A stretch of 64,000 nucleotides of DNA, from assembly GCF_025195085.2 (NCBI RefSeq), contig NZ_JANAVY020000017.1:24558-88557 (forward strand), in the 5' to 3' direction. This stretch comes from Vibrio intestinalis. Its GTDB lineage: Bacteria > Pseudomonadota > Gammaproteobacteria > Enterobacterales > Vibrionaceae. Position numbers and translations under genes: made by a program. The notes under the pieces were generated by a model. The model did no database searches. It was not told where the DNA came from and saw only the letters and a list, made by a program, of their open reading frames with translations. This document shows, one piece after another, positions 33,758-42,719 of this stretch (position 1 is the stretch's first letter; every line of letters begins with the position of its first letter).

Positions 33758-35404
33758 TTAAGTGTTCTCCAACATGTCACTGTTTGACGCGCCAGGTGGA
33801 ACTAGCGGCCATACGTTTTCTTCTTCATCAATCAATACGTGAAGCAAGTAAGAGGTTTTGCTGGCCAACATTTCCTTTAGCGCGGGCTCAACTTCTTCTT
33901 TGGTGGTGATGGTTTTACCCGGAATATCGAACGCTTTGGCTAAGGTGACAAAGTCAGGGTTATCATCCAAGATAGTTTCGCTGTGGCGGCCATCAAAAAA
34001 CAGTGATTGCCACTGACGAACCATACCTAAACGTTGGTTGTTCAATAGCACGATTTTTACCGGAATTTGGCGACGCTTTAGAGTGCCAAGTTCTTGCACA
34101 TTCATCATGAACGAGCCATCACCCGTAATAAGGATAGACTGATCATCAGGGCGAGCGACGGCTGCTCCCATTGCTGCTGGCAAACCAAAACCCATGGTGC
34201 CAAGGCCTGCTGAGGTGATGAAGTTTTGTGGCTGACGCGGCTGAATGTGTTGCGCTGCCCACATCTGGTGTTGACCCACATCGGTAGAAACAATTGAGCT
34301 ATCTGGCATTAAGTCCGACAGCTGCTTGAGCAAGCCCGGCGCGTAGATTAGCTCGCCTGGGTGGTCATAACGCCACTTAAATCCGCTGCGTAAACTTTCG
34401 CTGTGACGAACCCATGGTGTGATGTCTTTAGAAAGCTCAAGCTGAGGAAGGACGACTGGAATTTCACCACGTACTGGCGCATTGGCTTGGCGCAGTTTAT
34501 GAATCTCAGCGGCATCGATATCGATGTGAATGACTTTTGCGCTTGGTGCGAAGGTATCGAGTTTGCCAGTAACTCGGTCATCAAAACGCGCACCAACAGC
34601 AATCAGTAGGTCACACTCTTGCACCACTAAGTTGGCTGCTTTGGTGCCGTGCATACCTAGCATGCCTAGGTAGTGCGGGTCATGACGTTCAATGGTACCA
34701 AGACCTTTCAGGGTGCTGACCGCAGGCATTGGGTTTAAACGCAAAAACTCGCGTACCGCATCGGTAGCTTTACCTAATTGGACACCACCACCAACGTACA
34801 ACACTGGGCGGGAGCTGTTATCCAGTAGTTGCTGCGCGAGTGCAATATCTTCTGCGGGAGCAACAGGCATCGCGGGTGGAGTAAATGGCGGAAGCTCAGT
34901 GACCGGCGCTGGTGCCAGTTGAACATCTTTGGCGATATCAACGATAACAGGGCCTGGGCGGCCTGTCTGAGCCACTTCAAAAGCTTCCGCTAAGGTTGGT
35001 GCCAGATCGTCTGGGTCGGTCACTAGGTAGCTGTGCTTAGTACAAGAGAGCGACATTCCGATTACATCCATTTCTTGGAATGCATCGGTACCGATATGAG
35101 AGCTAGCGACTTGGCCTGTAATCGCGACTAATGGCACTGAGTCCATAAACGCATCGGCAAGGCCTGTGACTAGGTTAGTGGCGCCGGGGCCTGAAGTCGC
35201 CATACATACGGCAACGTCTTGAGTGGAACGCGCCATGCCAATCGCGGCCATTGCGGCGCCTTGTTCATGACGACAAAGTATGTGTTCTACGCCGCCATCG
35301 TAAAGGGCATCGTAGATTGGCATGATGGCTCCACCGGGGTAGCCAAATACGGTTTTAATCCCTTGTTGCTTTAATGCGGCAACGACCAATTCTGCTCCTG
35401 TCAT
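33758..35404 (-). CDS. ilvG: acetolactate synthase II, large subunit
   Basis: IlvG is the thiamine-diphosphate enzyme that condenses pyruvate with pyruvate or 2-oxobutanoate. The 548-residue frame is intact, unlike the frameshifted gene of E. coli K-12. Motifs include FGYPGGAIMPIYDAL, the catalytic glutamate in RHEQGAAMAA (about residue 47) and the ThDP/Mg motif GDGSFMMN...NN (about 427-455). It has a good ribosome site (GGAGG) and is the first structural gene after the attenuator. Confidence 0.97.
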   Translation of the reverse strand: MTGAELVVAALKQQGIKTVFGYPGGAIMPIYDALYDGGVEHILCRHEQGAAMAAIGMARSTQDVAVCMATSGPGATNLVTGLADAFMDSVPLVAITGQVASSHIGTDAFQEMDVIGMSLSCTKHSYLVTDPDDLAPTLAEAFEVAQTGRPGPVIVDIAKDVQLAPAPVTELPPFTPPAMPVAPAEDIALAQQLLDNSSRPVLYVGGGVQLGKATDAVREFLRLNPMPAVSTLKGLGTIERHDPHYLGMLGMHGTKAANLVVQECDLLIAVGARFDDRVTGKLDTFAPSAKVIHIDIDAAEIHKLRQANAPVRGEIPVVLPQLELSKDITPWVRHSESLRSGFKWRYDHPGELIYAPGLLKQLSDLMPDSSIVSTDVGQHQMWAAQHIQPRQPQNFITSAGLGTMGFGLPAAMGAAVARPDDQSILITGDGSFMMNVQELGTLKRRQIPVKIVLLNNQRLGMVRQWQSLFFDGRHSETILDDNPDFVTLAKAFDIPGKTITTKEEVEPALKEMLASKTSYLLHVLIDEEENVWPLVPPGASNSDMLENT

Positions 35405-35596
35405 TGACCGCCTCCAGTGCTACAGATGTAGCTGTCCTTTGTTGTGTTGCACTTCATGTGCGCTCCCATCCTTCCTGTTTGCTCTATCGCTTTAGAGCAA
35501 CTCCCGACAAGTAACGGCACTTGAAGGGAAAGTTATAATTTTGTCTGTCTTGGTGTTCAAATCTACTCAACGTTATGAATCTTGCCTGCAAATTGT

Positions 35597-35632
35597 AAAA
35601 AACCCCCGGACTTTCCAGTGCGGGGGTTTTTG
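35597..35632 (-). terminator. ilv attenuator terminator
   Basis: CCCCCG and CGGGGG, read on the minus strand with a GC-rich stem continued by ACT/AGT, are followed by TTTTTT. It lies 26 bases after the ilvL stop codon and upstream of ilvG. Its partner antiterminator would involve the end of the leader peptide gene. This is the classical position for amino-acid-controlled attenuation. Confidence 0.9.
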
Positions 35633-35657
35633 TGATTCTGTGGTTTGTTTTCGCCCA

Positions 35658-35732
35658 CTACACCCCGCGCGAGTCAATAATGACCACGATAATCAGGGCA
35701 ATCAGTGCGTGAAAGCGGGCGTTAAAATTCAT
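35658..35732 (-). CDS. ilvL: ilv operon leader peptide IlvL
   Basis: This 24-codon frame begins MNFNARFH and contains the control stretch ALIALIIVVII. Ten of its 24 residues are leucine, isoleucine or valine. It ends just before the attenuator terminator, 254 bases upstream of ilvG. Ribosome stalling at scarce branched-chain codons should prevent terminator formation and allow transcription of ilvGMEDA. The sequence differs from E. coli IlvL, but position and composition are decisive. Confidence 0.92.
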   Translation of the reverse strand: MNFNARFHALIALIIVVIIDSRGV

Positions 35733-35937
35733 AAATAATAATTTGTCTGTTGTGTTTACGTAATTTGATACGAAATTGTTTGCGTCTCTAGTGGTATCAC
35801 ATATATCCGTTAAATGACAAGCAAAAACTCATTCTTTTTTCACATTCTTTCAGCAAATCCCCAAGCAATATAACAATGGCGCTATAGAAATAGCCGTTTT
35901 TATTGATTCACCATATCAAACCATCAGTGAGGCTTAC

Positions 35938-37452
35938 ATGGGATTAGCAGTTGTTTATAGTCGGGCATCCATCGGTGTCGAAGCGCCGCTAGTAACGGTT
36001 GAAGTGCACATCAGCAATGGTATGCCGGGGTTTGCTTTGGTTGGGCTACCTGAAACTACGGTCAAAGAATCGCGAGATCGGGTGCGTAGCGCGATCATCA
36101 ATTCTCGTTTTGAATTCCCAGCTAAACGAATCACGGTCAACTTAGCGCCAGCCGATTTACCTAAAGAGGGCGGCCGATTCGATTTGCCTATCGCTTTAGG
36201 TATTTTGGCCGCTTCACAGCAAATTCCACTTAAAGCATTAGAAAAGAGTGAGTTTATTGGTGAATTGGCCCTGTCAGGAGAACTTAGGCCAGTAAAGGGT
36301 GTATTGCCAGCGGCATTGATGGTGCAAAAGCACGGGCGCAGCTTAGTTGTTCCGCATGATAATGGCGATCAAGCAGCGCTGGTGGGTAAGGACATTCACA
36401 AATCAGCGCAGAGTTTGCTCGAAGTGTGCAGCGACTTATGTGGTCAGCAAGCTTTGCAATTGCATCAATCACAGCAGGTTGAGATGCCCGCTCAGAATGA
36501 ACGTGACCTGCAAGATATTATTGGTCAGCAACAGGGGAAGCGAGCATTAGAGATAGCCGCGGCGGGTCACCATAATGTCTTGTTTCTCGGTCCGCCGGGG
36601 ACAGGTAAAACCATGCTGGCTTCGAGGCTGCGCGATCTTTTGCCGGAAATGAATGAGCATGAGGCGATGGAATCTGCTTCGGTGGCATCGTTGACTCAAC
36701 AAGAGATTAATCAATTCAATTGGAAGCAGCGCCCTTTTCGTGCCCCACACCATTCCAGTTCTATGGCGGCATTAGTCGGTGGTGGTAGTGTCCCTAAGCC
36801 GGGAGAAATTTCTCTGGCGCATAATGGGTTGCTGTTTTTAGATGAGATGCCCGAGTTTGAACGCAAAGTGTTGGATGCTTTGCGTGAGCCATTGGAGTCT
36901 GGCGAAATCATTATTTCTCGTGCGCAAGGGAAGACGCGTTTTCCTGCTCGTTTTCAGTTAGTCGGTGCTCTTAATCCTAGCCCAAGTGGTCATTATGATA
37001 GCCAGTCTAACCCCCAAGCGGCGTTGAGGTATTTGAGCCGTCTTTCGGGCCCTTTGTTGGATAGGTTTGATATGTCTTTGGAAATCCCTGCTTTGCCAAA
37101 AGGGACGTTAGTTGATGGTGGAGGCAGAGGGGAATCGACATCTGTAGTGAAAAAGCGCGTGGCTCAAGCTCGGCGACAAATGCACGCACGTTCGGGGCAA
37201 GCCAATGCTCTACTGCAAGGGCGAGATATTGATAAGTATTGCGCTCTACAAAAAGAAGACGCGCAGTTTTTGGAGCACGTATTGCATCAGCTCGGTTTGT
37301 CGGTACGCGCTTATCATCGCATTATTAAGGTCGCGAGGACGATTGCCGATTTATCGGGAAGCGAGCAGATCGGTCGAGCGCATTTATCTGAGGCGATCGG
37401 TTATCGGGCGATGGATCGCCTACTTAAACAGCTCAATACCTTAGCGGTATAA
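35938..37452 (+). CDS. comM: ComM / YifB family AAA+ ATPase
   Basis: ComM is a hexameric helicase that promotes branch migration during natural transformation in vibrios. The 504-residue product starts MGLAVVYSRASIGVEAPLVT. It has an N-terminal Lon-like/S5 domain (about 1-170), the Mg-chelatase-type AAA+ core with Walker A FLGPPGTGKTMLASRL (about 218) and Walker B LLFLDEMPEF, and a C-terminal chelatase-related domain. It is divergent from the ilv operon, and its terminator at 37456 follows closely. Confidence 0.95.
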   Translation: MGLAVVYSRASIGVEAPLVTVEVHISNGMPGFALVGLPETTVKESRDRVRSAIINSRFEFPAKRITVNLAPADLPKEGGRFDLPIALGILAASQQIPLKALEKSEFIGELALSGELRPVKGVLPAALMVQKHGRSLVVPHDNGDQAALVGKDIHKSAQSLLEVCSDLCGQQALQLHQSQQVEMPAQNERDLQDIIGQQQGKRALEIAAAGHHNVLFLGPPGTGKTMLASRLRDLLPEMNEHEAMESASVASLTQQEINQFNWKQRPFRAPHHSSSMAALVGGGSVPKPGEISLAHNGLLFLDEMPEFERKVLDALREPLESGEIIISRAQGKTRFPARFQLVGALNPSPSGHYDSQSNPQAALRYLSRLSGPLLDRFDMSLEIPALPKGTLVDGGGRGESTSVVKKRVAQARRQMHARSGQANALLQGRDIDKYCALQKEDAQFLEHVLHQLGLSVRAYHRIIKVARTIADLSGSEQIGRAHLSEAIGYRAMDRLLKQLNTLAV

Positions 37453-37455
37453 AGT

Positions 37456-37482
37456 CAAAGCCCAGCAACGTGCTGGGCTTTG
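37456..37482. terminator. bidirectional terminator between comM and the outer membrane protein gene
   Basis: CAAAGCCCAGCA and TGCTGGGCTTTG form a perfect 12-bp stem with a three-base loop between convergent genes. Confidence 0.9.
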
Positions 37483-37487
37483 ATGGT

Positions 37488-38477
37488 TTAGAAGTGGTAA
37501 TTCATACCCATCGACATTAGGTACTCTTTCTCATCATAAAAGTCGATGTTGGAGTCTGAGTGGCCATAGCCTAAGAATGAAATCAGCGACCAGTTTTGCC
37601 AACCCAAGAAGTGCGCGTGTTCGTAAGCCGCAAATAGGTTGTACTCTGCGTCGTCGCGAGTCATGCCATTAAAAACAAGGTTACCGCTGTCGTAATCACG
37701 CTTTAGGTAAGATGCTGTTAAAGCGAATTGATGTTGTTGAATCGCTTTGAAGTAGCTGAGCTCGACACCATAGCCCGTAAATGAGTGTGCATCGCCTTCA
37801 GCTGAAGAGTGGATGTAAGAAAGGCGAGGGACCAACATAGAGGTCATATCGATGCCGTACTTGTAGTCCGTTTTCAGGTAAAAGGTATCTGCATTACGAT
37901 CTAGTGTGTTGAGCTGTGACGGTGTTAAACCAGCTTGAACGCCTGATTTTTCTTGGTCAATTTCTTTAGTCGCGTAAGCTATATCAACGGCGAATTTGGT
38001 TCCTGCCAAGTTTTCTAACTTAAGGCGATACGCGTTGCCACTTTCATCGGTAGTTTGGCGTTCAGTACCTAATTGATATGGGTCTTGCCAAGTTTCTCCT
38101 GACATGACCGTCGGTAGAAAAGAGGCATCGATCACCATGCCTGATGGTAATTGATATTTGTAGCCAAGCTCAAAGGCCAAAGTACCGACAGCGATATCTT
38201 CGCGTGCAGTACCTAAGTAAAATTGTTGATTGAGATTTGAGCCAAAGGTGTAAGCGATATTGCCGAGAGGCAAAATCAGCGCTTTGCTATCTGACTCAGA
38301 TGGAGCGCCCAATGTCTGGATAGTCTTTTGGTCACCGTCGGTATTGAATTGTGACTCCGAAGAGAAGTAACCAGCGTTTATGGATACTTCACCACTGAGT
38401 CCTGCTTGCTCTGAAAGTTGAGCAAAACACGGTGTCGCAAGCAAAGTCAGTGGAAGTAAAGAAGCGGCGAATTTCAT
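37488..38477 (-). CDS. outer membrane beta-barrel protein, DUF2860-like
   Basis: This 329-residue protein has a signal peptide (MKFAASLLPLTLLATPCFA) and many alternating amphipathic strands. It ends in MNYHF, whose terminal phenylalanine is typical of BAM-assembled outer membrane barrels. The start of the mature part (LSGEVSINAGYFSSESQFNTD, in pieces) looks like the Vibrio DUF2860 family as I remember it. Function is unknown. It is monocistronic, between comM and yihG. Confidence 0.75.
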   Translation of the reverse strand: MKFAASLLPLTLLATPCFAQLSEQAGLSGEVSINAGYFSSESQFNTDGDQKTIQTLGAPSESDSKALILPLGNIAYTFGSNLNQQFYLGTAREDIAVGTLAFELGYKYQLPSGMVIDASFLPTVMSGETWQDPYQLGTERQTTDESGNAYRLKLENLAGTKFAVDIAYATKEIDQEKSGVQAGLTPSQLNTLDRNADTFYLKTDYKYGIDMTSMLVPRLSYIHSSAEGDAHSFTGYGVELSYFKAIQQHQFALTASYLKRDYDSGNLVFNGMTRDDAEYNLFAAYEHAHFLGWQNWSLISFLGYGHSDSNIDFYDEKEYLMSMGMNYHF

Positions 38478-38691
38478 CGGTTTAATTCTCCTAGCCGTTT
38501 GGGTCTAATAATTAGCCATTTATTGTTGCTATATCATCCATAATATCGATATTTTTGCCCTGACAATAGCGTCAATAGTCATTGGTGATATGTAACTAAT
38601 CTGACCAATGGGTCTACATATTTCAAACTTGGCGTGGGCTTGTATAATTACACGCTGTTTTATTCTTCAACGCAAATGTCCTTTTATCATT

Positions 38692-39615
38692 ATGCTGGCG
38701 TATTTATTATTTTTTATTAATGCATCATTGGTGATCATCAACTCGGCCGTATGCTCACTTCTGATCTGTGCGATTGCCGTGTTCAAGCTATTGCTGCCGA
38801 TACCGGCGTTGAAAATGGCACTCACCCGAGCGGCGAACAAGATGATGTGGCTCTGGGCTACCGTGAATTCCGGTATATTGCGCGCTTCGAATCGAGTGGA
38901 TTGGGATGTCCAAGGCGTTGAAGGGCTGAGTAAAGATTCATGGTACTTATTGATATCAAATCACTTGAGTTGGACCGATATCGTAGTGCTGTGCTGCGTG
39001 TTTAAAGACCGCATTCCCATGCCAAAATTCTTTTTGAAGCAGCAACTATTGTACGTACCATTTATTGGTATGGCTTGTTGGGCGCTAGATATGCCCTTCA
39101 TGCGTCGCTACTCACGAGAGTATCTACTACGCAACCCAGAAAAACGTGGCCAAGACTTAGCCACAACTCGCCGTTCTTGCGCCAAGTTTAAGAATACTCC
39201 GACGACGGTGGTTAACTACGTTGAAGGCACCCGTTTTACCCCTGAAAAGCAAAAGCGTAGCCGAGCGGGCTACCAATACTTGCTGCAACCAAAATCTGGC
39301 GGTATCGCATACACGCTTGCGGCGATGGGCGATCAGTTCGACCATATCATTGACGTGACCTTGGCTTACCCTAATAACACTCATAAACCTTTTAAAGATT
39401 TGCTGATGGGGCGCATGACGCGCATTGTGGTGCATGCCGATTGTTTACCGATGAATGAGCAAGTGAGCGGTGATTATTTTAATGACAAGCAATACAAGCG
39501 ACAGTTTCAACTTTGGCTTGGTGAGGTTTGGCAGCGAAAAGACCGTAAATTGCAGCAAGTGTATTCTCAGGTGGATATACCGCAACAGAGCGAAGTCGCC
39601 ACAGAACAGAAATAG
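38692..39615 (+). CDS. 1-acyl-sn-glycerol-3-phosphate acyltransferase, YihG family
   Basis: This membrane acyltransferase makes phosphatidic acid, with YihG-type fatty-acid preference inferred from homology. I start it at the ATG at 38692 (MLAYLLFFINASLVIINSA), giving 307 residues like E. coli YihG; a longer in-frame start at 38608 adds no homology. The N-terminal helix is followed by the catalytic H-x4-D motif SNHLSWTD, the substrate motif EGTRF and the family block FLKQQLLYVPFIGMACWALD. No clear ribosome site is visible before the chosen start. Confidence 0.9.
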   Translation: MLAYLLFFINASLVIINSAVCSLLICAIAVFKLLLPIPALKMALTRAANKMMWLWATVNSGILRASNRVDWDVQGVEGLSKDSWYLLISNHLSWTDIVVLCCVFKDRIPMPKFFLKQQLLYVPFIGMACWALDMPFMRRYSREYLLRNPEKRGQDLATTRRSCAKFKNTPTTVVNYVEGTRFTPEKQKRSRAGYQYLLQPKSGGIAYTLAAMGDQFDHIIDVTLAYPNNTHKPFKDLLMGRMTRIVVHADCLPMNEQVSGDYFNDKQYKRQFQLWLGEVWQRKDRKLQQVYSQVDIPQQSEVATEQK

Positions 39616-39641
39616 AAAAGGGAGCAGTGATGCTCCCTTTT
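39616..39641. terminator. bidirectional terminator between yihG and dsbA
   Basis: AAAAGGGAGCA and TGCTCCCTTTT form a perfect 11-bp stem with a four-base loop, directly after the yihG-like stop codon. Confidence 0.9.
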
Positions 39642-39662
39642 GCTTATTTGGTTTACTGAAGA

Positions 39663-40265
39663 TTATTTTTGCGTCAGTAGGTAGTTAACCAGTTCGATGT
39701 ACTCTTCTGTAGAGCTGATGCTCTGAGGTTGCACAAGGAACTTGTTGTTGACGATCACAGCAGGGACGCCAGAAAGGCCACTTTGCTTAAATTGCTTATC
39801 AAAGCGACGAACCATCGAATCTACTGCGAAGCCGTTATATGCCGCATCAAATTTCTTTGCATCGATGCCTTCATCAATGAAGATCTGACGTAGATCTTCA
39901 GCATTGCGAGGCGCTTTGCCCATAGTGTGGATGCGGTGGAACAAGATCGGAGCCATCTTATCTTCAACTTTTAACACCACCATAGTCGCGTAGGCCTTGC
40001 TCATCGGCTCACCCATCGCGCCGCCCATGAAAGACACATGGTTCTTTTGCAATTTAGCACCTTCAGGTAGTTCTGATTTTAGCTTCTTGATGATCGGCTC
40101 TAAGCTAAAGCAGTGCGGGCAGTAGAACGAGAAAAACTCGGTCACTGTTGGGCGTTTAGCTAGCTCAAGATCTAAAACCTTGTAGTGTTCCCCTTCTGAA
40201 AACTTTGCAGCGTGAGCAGAAAAGCTCAAGATGAGCGTGGTAAATAGAGCAAACAGCTTTTTCAT
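39663..40265 (-). CDS. dsbA: thiol:disulfide interchange protein DsbA
   Basis: DsbA is the periplasmic oxidase that introduces disulfide bonds and, in vibrios, supports toxin and pilus folding. I start it at 40265 (MKKLFALFTTLILSFSAHA, a clear signal peptide), giving 200 residues. The active site is FYCPHCF, the classic CPHC. The cis-proline loop GVPAVIVNNKF is present. It follows srkA by 26 bases; co-transcription with srkA and Cpx control are known in E. coli. Confidence 0.97.
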   Translation of the reverse strand: MKKLFALFTTLILSFSAHAAKFSEGEHYKVLDLELAKRPTVTEFFSFYCPHCFSLEPIIKKLKSELPEGAKLQKNHVSFMGGAMGEPMSKAYATMVVLKVEDKMAPILFHRIHTMGKAPRNAEDLRQIFIDEGIDAKKFDAAYNGFAVDSMVRRFDKQFKQSGLSGVPAVIVNNKFLVQPQSISSTEEYIELVNYLLTQK

Positions 40266-40291
40266 TATAATCTCCGTGTAATTAGCTGGGT

Positions 40292-41278
40292 TTACCATTG
40301 AGGCATTAGGCTAAGCGGTGGTTCGCTTAAGGCTGAAATCTGTTCTTTAAATGCGAGAACTTGGCTTTCCCAATATTTTGGGTCATCAAACCAAGGAAAG
40401 GCAATTGGGAATGCGGGATCTTGCCATCTTTTCGCCAGCCATGCCATATAGTGCACCATACGTAGACCGCGTAAAGGCTCAATTAGTTTCAATTCACTCA
40501 TATTGAAGTCACTGAACTCTTGGTAAGCCTCAAGGATGATATCAAGTTGCATCAGTTTGTCGGCACGCTCGCCGTTGAGCAGCATCCACAAATCTTGCAC
40601 CGCAGGGCCATTTCGAGAGTCATCCAAATCAACAAACATAGGGCCATCACGCCAGAGAATGTTGCCCGGATGGCAATCACCATGCAGGCGAATGATTTGC
40701 TGTGGTTGTTGCCAATGTTGCTCTAAGTGATTAATCAGCATATCGAGATCACTAAAAAAAGCATTCTCTAGGTGCAGCGGAATAAAGCTCGAGTTTTGCA
40801 GCAGCTTGCGTGGTTGGTACAGATACTCTTCTAGGCCAACGGTTGGGCGATGTTGAAACTGAGTGCGCGAGCCGACTTTATGGATACGACCAAGAAAACG
40901 GCCTACCCCTTCAAGCTGTTCTAAGTTATCCACTTCAAACTGACGACCACCCACACTAGCAAACAGGGCAAACCAATAACCCTGATAGTAATGCAGCGTT
41001 TGGCCATTGATGCGGCATGGCGGCGCAACTGGAATATCACCTTCAATTAACTCTAAGGTGAAGTCGTGTTCTTCTTGGATTTGTTCTTGGCTCCAACGCT
41101 CTGGGCGGTAAAACTTCACCACGTAGCGTTGGCGCTCCTCGTCGGTGAATTGATAAACGCGGTTCTCGTAACTATTGAGTGGCAAAAAGCCGGATTCAGC
41201 GCGAATACCGATACTTTCTAGCGCGTACCACATGAAATCAGGGGTGAGCGCATCAAAGTTGAATGCAGTGTCTGACAT
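40292..41278 (-). CDS. srkA: stress response kinase A (SrkA/RdoA/YihE)
   Basis: SrkA is a Ser/Thr kinase with an aminoglycoside-phosphotransferase fold that protects cells from stress-induced death. The 328-residue length matches E. coli YihE. The nucleotide and catalytic motifs are VVKFYRPERWS, HGDCHPGNILW (catalytic Asp, about residue 200) and FVDLDDSRNGP (metal-binding Asp). It is the first gene of srkA-dsbA. The accessory region begins just upstream of its start. Confidence 0.96.
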   Translation of the reverse strand: MSDTAFNFDALTPDFMWYALESIGIRAESGFLPLNSYENRVYQFTDEERQRYVVKFYRPERWSQEQIQEEHDFTLELIEGDIPVAPPCRINGQTLHYYQGYWFALFASVGGRQFEVDNLEQLEGVGRFLGRIHKVGSRTQFQHRPTVGLEEYLYQPRKLLQNSSFIPLHLENAFFSDLDMLINHLEQHWQQPQQIIRLHGDCHPGNILWRDGPMFVDLDDSRNGPAVQDLWMLLNGERADKLMQLDIILEAYQEFSDFNMSELKLIEPLRGLRMVHYMAWLAKRWQDPAFPIAFPWFDDPKYWESQVLAFKEQISALSEPPLSLMPQW

Positions 41279-41450
41279 TGTAATTTAAAGGCTCATTACT
41301 GAGCGTTTCCTAGGTTGTTTAGTAAGGGTGATTGTAGTTCATTGTTATTAAATACAACCACTTAGTGTTTTCTGTTTTATGGCTATGGAGCTCTCTAGGT
41401 CATAAATGCGGTAATTTTGTGGATTTCTTAATTTGTTTCGTGGGTTGAGT

Positions 41451-41597
41451 TTAACCACGAAACAAGTGTTCACGAGCCAAATACGCGTAAGTCATCGTTT
41501 TATCAATACTAGCATGCTCGAGTATTTCCGTAAGAGTTAAAATATCCCCGCCATTCATTACAAAGTGACTTGCAAACGTATGGTGCAAAATATGAAC
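41451..41597 (-). pseudogene. C-terminal remnant of a phage-type tyrosine integrase
   Basis: Read on the minus strand this encodes VHILHHTFASHFVMNGGDIL followed by TLTEILEHASIDKTMTYAYL and AREHLFRG before a stop. The pattern is the catalytic C-terminus of tyrosine recombinases of P2/HP1-like phages (usually HxLRHTFASHF...ILGHxxIxxTMxYAH). The box II arginine is replaced by histidine, and nothing complete remains upstream, where an in-frame stop occurs within a few codons. It is a relic and cannot be active. A hairpin (GTTTCGTGG/CCACGAAAC) overlaps its stop codon. Confidence 0.85.
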
Positions 41598-41744
41598 CTT
41601 TTATTTTACTTTCATGCGTTTTAATTGTTCGCTCTACACCACCTCCTAGGACGATATTGATTGTCGCTTGGGGTTCTAGCCTGGAGTGGTGCGTATGTTA
41701 GAAGTAAATCTCTTATTCACCACAACTAAGAGGAAATTAAAAAC

Positions 41745-42161
41745 ATGAGCAGTGACAGAAATTCATCAGATGTATATTAGCGTTGTGAATATCATATGGT
41801 TTGGACTCCAAGGTATAGACTCATGATTTTTAAAGGAAGTGTAGGTAAGGAGTTTTATCTTTGAATCTACATTCTTTGCAATATAAAAGATTGCGAAGTT
41901 TTGAAGCTAAATGTGCAGGTAGACCATGTTCACCTAGTCGTGATGGTTCTCCAAAAATTGTCTATTTCAATATTGATAGGCGTACTCAAAGATCGAGCAG
42001 CAATAAAGTTGTTCAATAAATTTCCCTATATTAGAGAGAAATTATGGGGCAATCACTTTTGGGCAAGAAGGTTCTTTGTTGGCACTGTAGGTGTGAGTGA
42101 AGATATTATTTGAAGGTACGTAAAACACCAAAACAAGAAAGAGCGGGAGTATGAGGCTTAG
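41745..42161 (+). pseudogene. decayed IS200-family (IS1004-like) transposase TnpA
   Basis: The 139-codon frame starts MSSDRNSSDVY and keeps the family motifs: CEYHMVWTPRYR, the metal-binding VDHVHLVVMV (HUH-type HVH), IKLFNKFPYIREKLWGNHFWAR and GTVGVSEDII. It is interrupted in-frame by TAG at codon 12 and by two TGA codons, one after KEFYL and one after EDII. No frameshift is needed to read the whole. The order of motifs resembles V. cholerae IS1004. The catalytic tyrosine should lie after EDII in RYVKHQNKK, beyond the last stop. The element cannot make its own transposase. Confidence 0.9.
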
Positions 42162-42719
42162 TCGGAGCGTGTTCAAGCCCTATTATAGGCGGTTTTGCTT
42201 TACAGTTGTGTCGTTCAACTCTCGATCGATTCGCTCTACCTTTTTGCGGTAGTTGGCCGCGGTCCTCTTAAGTTGATCGGATTTAACTCACTAAATTTCG
42301 ATAAGCACATAAAGGCGGCGTTTATCTACGGGGATGCCTAGCCACTCTTTGTTGTGGTGCGTGAAAGTATGTGCTCTTCATCGCCCAAAGTCTCTGATTT
42401 CTTGTCAAACCTACGTCTGAAACACTTGCTGTTTCTTTCTTGGTGGTCTCAAGTCTACAAGCAAATTTTCACCGTCTTTTTGACACTCATATGATTCTCC
42501 TCATAACGGTGTAACAGCTTTACCTATGATCTTTAAGTTGGCTCCATAGAGTTATAGTCCACAAAACTACAATTAGGCTTTAAACCATATCCATGTAATA
42601 ACTCTATCGGTAGGCCAAATATTTCGATTTGAAATTCAGCTTGAACCAAATATCTCGTCCCAGCGGCTGCACGTAAATCATAATTGGTAGCTTTTTCTGC
42701 TTTTCAAACTCATATAGAG
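42162..42719. other. long stretch without an intact gene
   Basis: Apart from the decayed minus-strand frame at 42183-42377, I see no intact gene here. A short perfect palindrome CCTATTATAGG (42179-42189) may belong to the right end of the IS200-type element. The segment from 42400 to 42719 is AT-rich and holds no frame, terminator or promoter I can defend. Confidence 0.5.
42183..42377 (-). pseudogene. unrecognised decayed coding stretch
   Basis: One minus-strand frame reads HHNKEWLGIPVDKRRLYVLI-EI, two adjacent stops, then VKSDQLKRTAANYRKKVERI-DRELN and a final stop. Composition on both sides of the double stop looks like real protein, so this may be an inactivated gene. I do not recognise a family, and the upstream start is lost. 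It lies between the IS relic and the effector-like unit. Confidence 0.35.

Noticed and set aside
38608..38691. N-terminal extension of the YihG-like acyltransferase
   Set aside because: The additional 28 residues do not match the family, and the ATG at 38692 gives the expected length.
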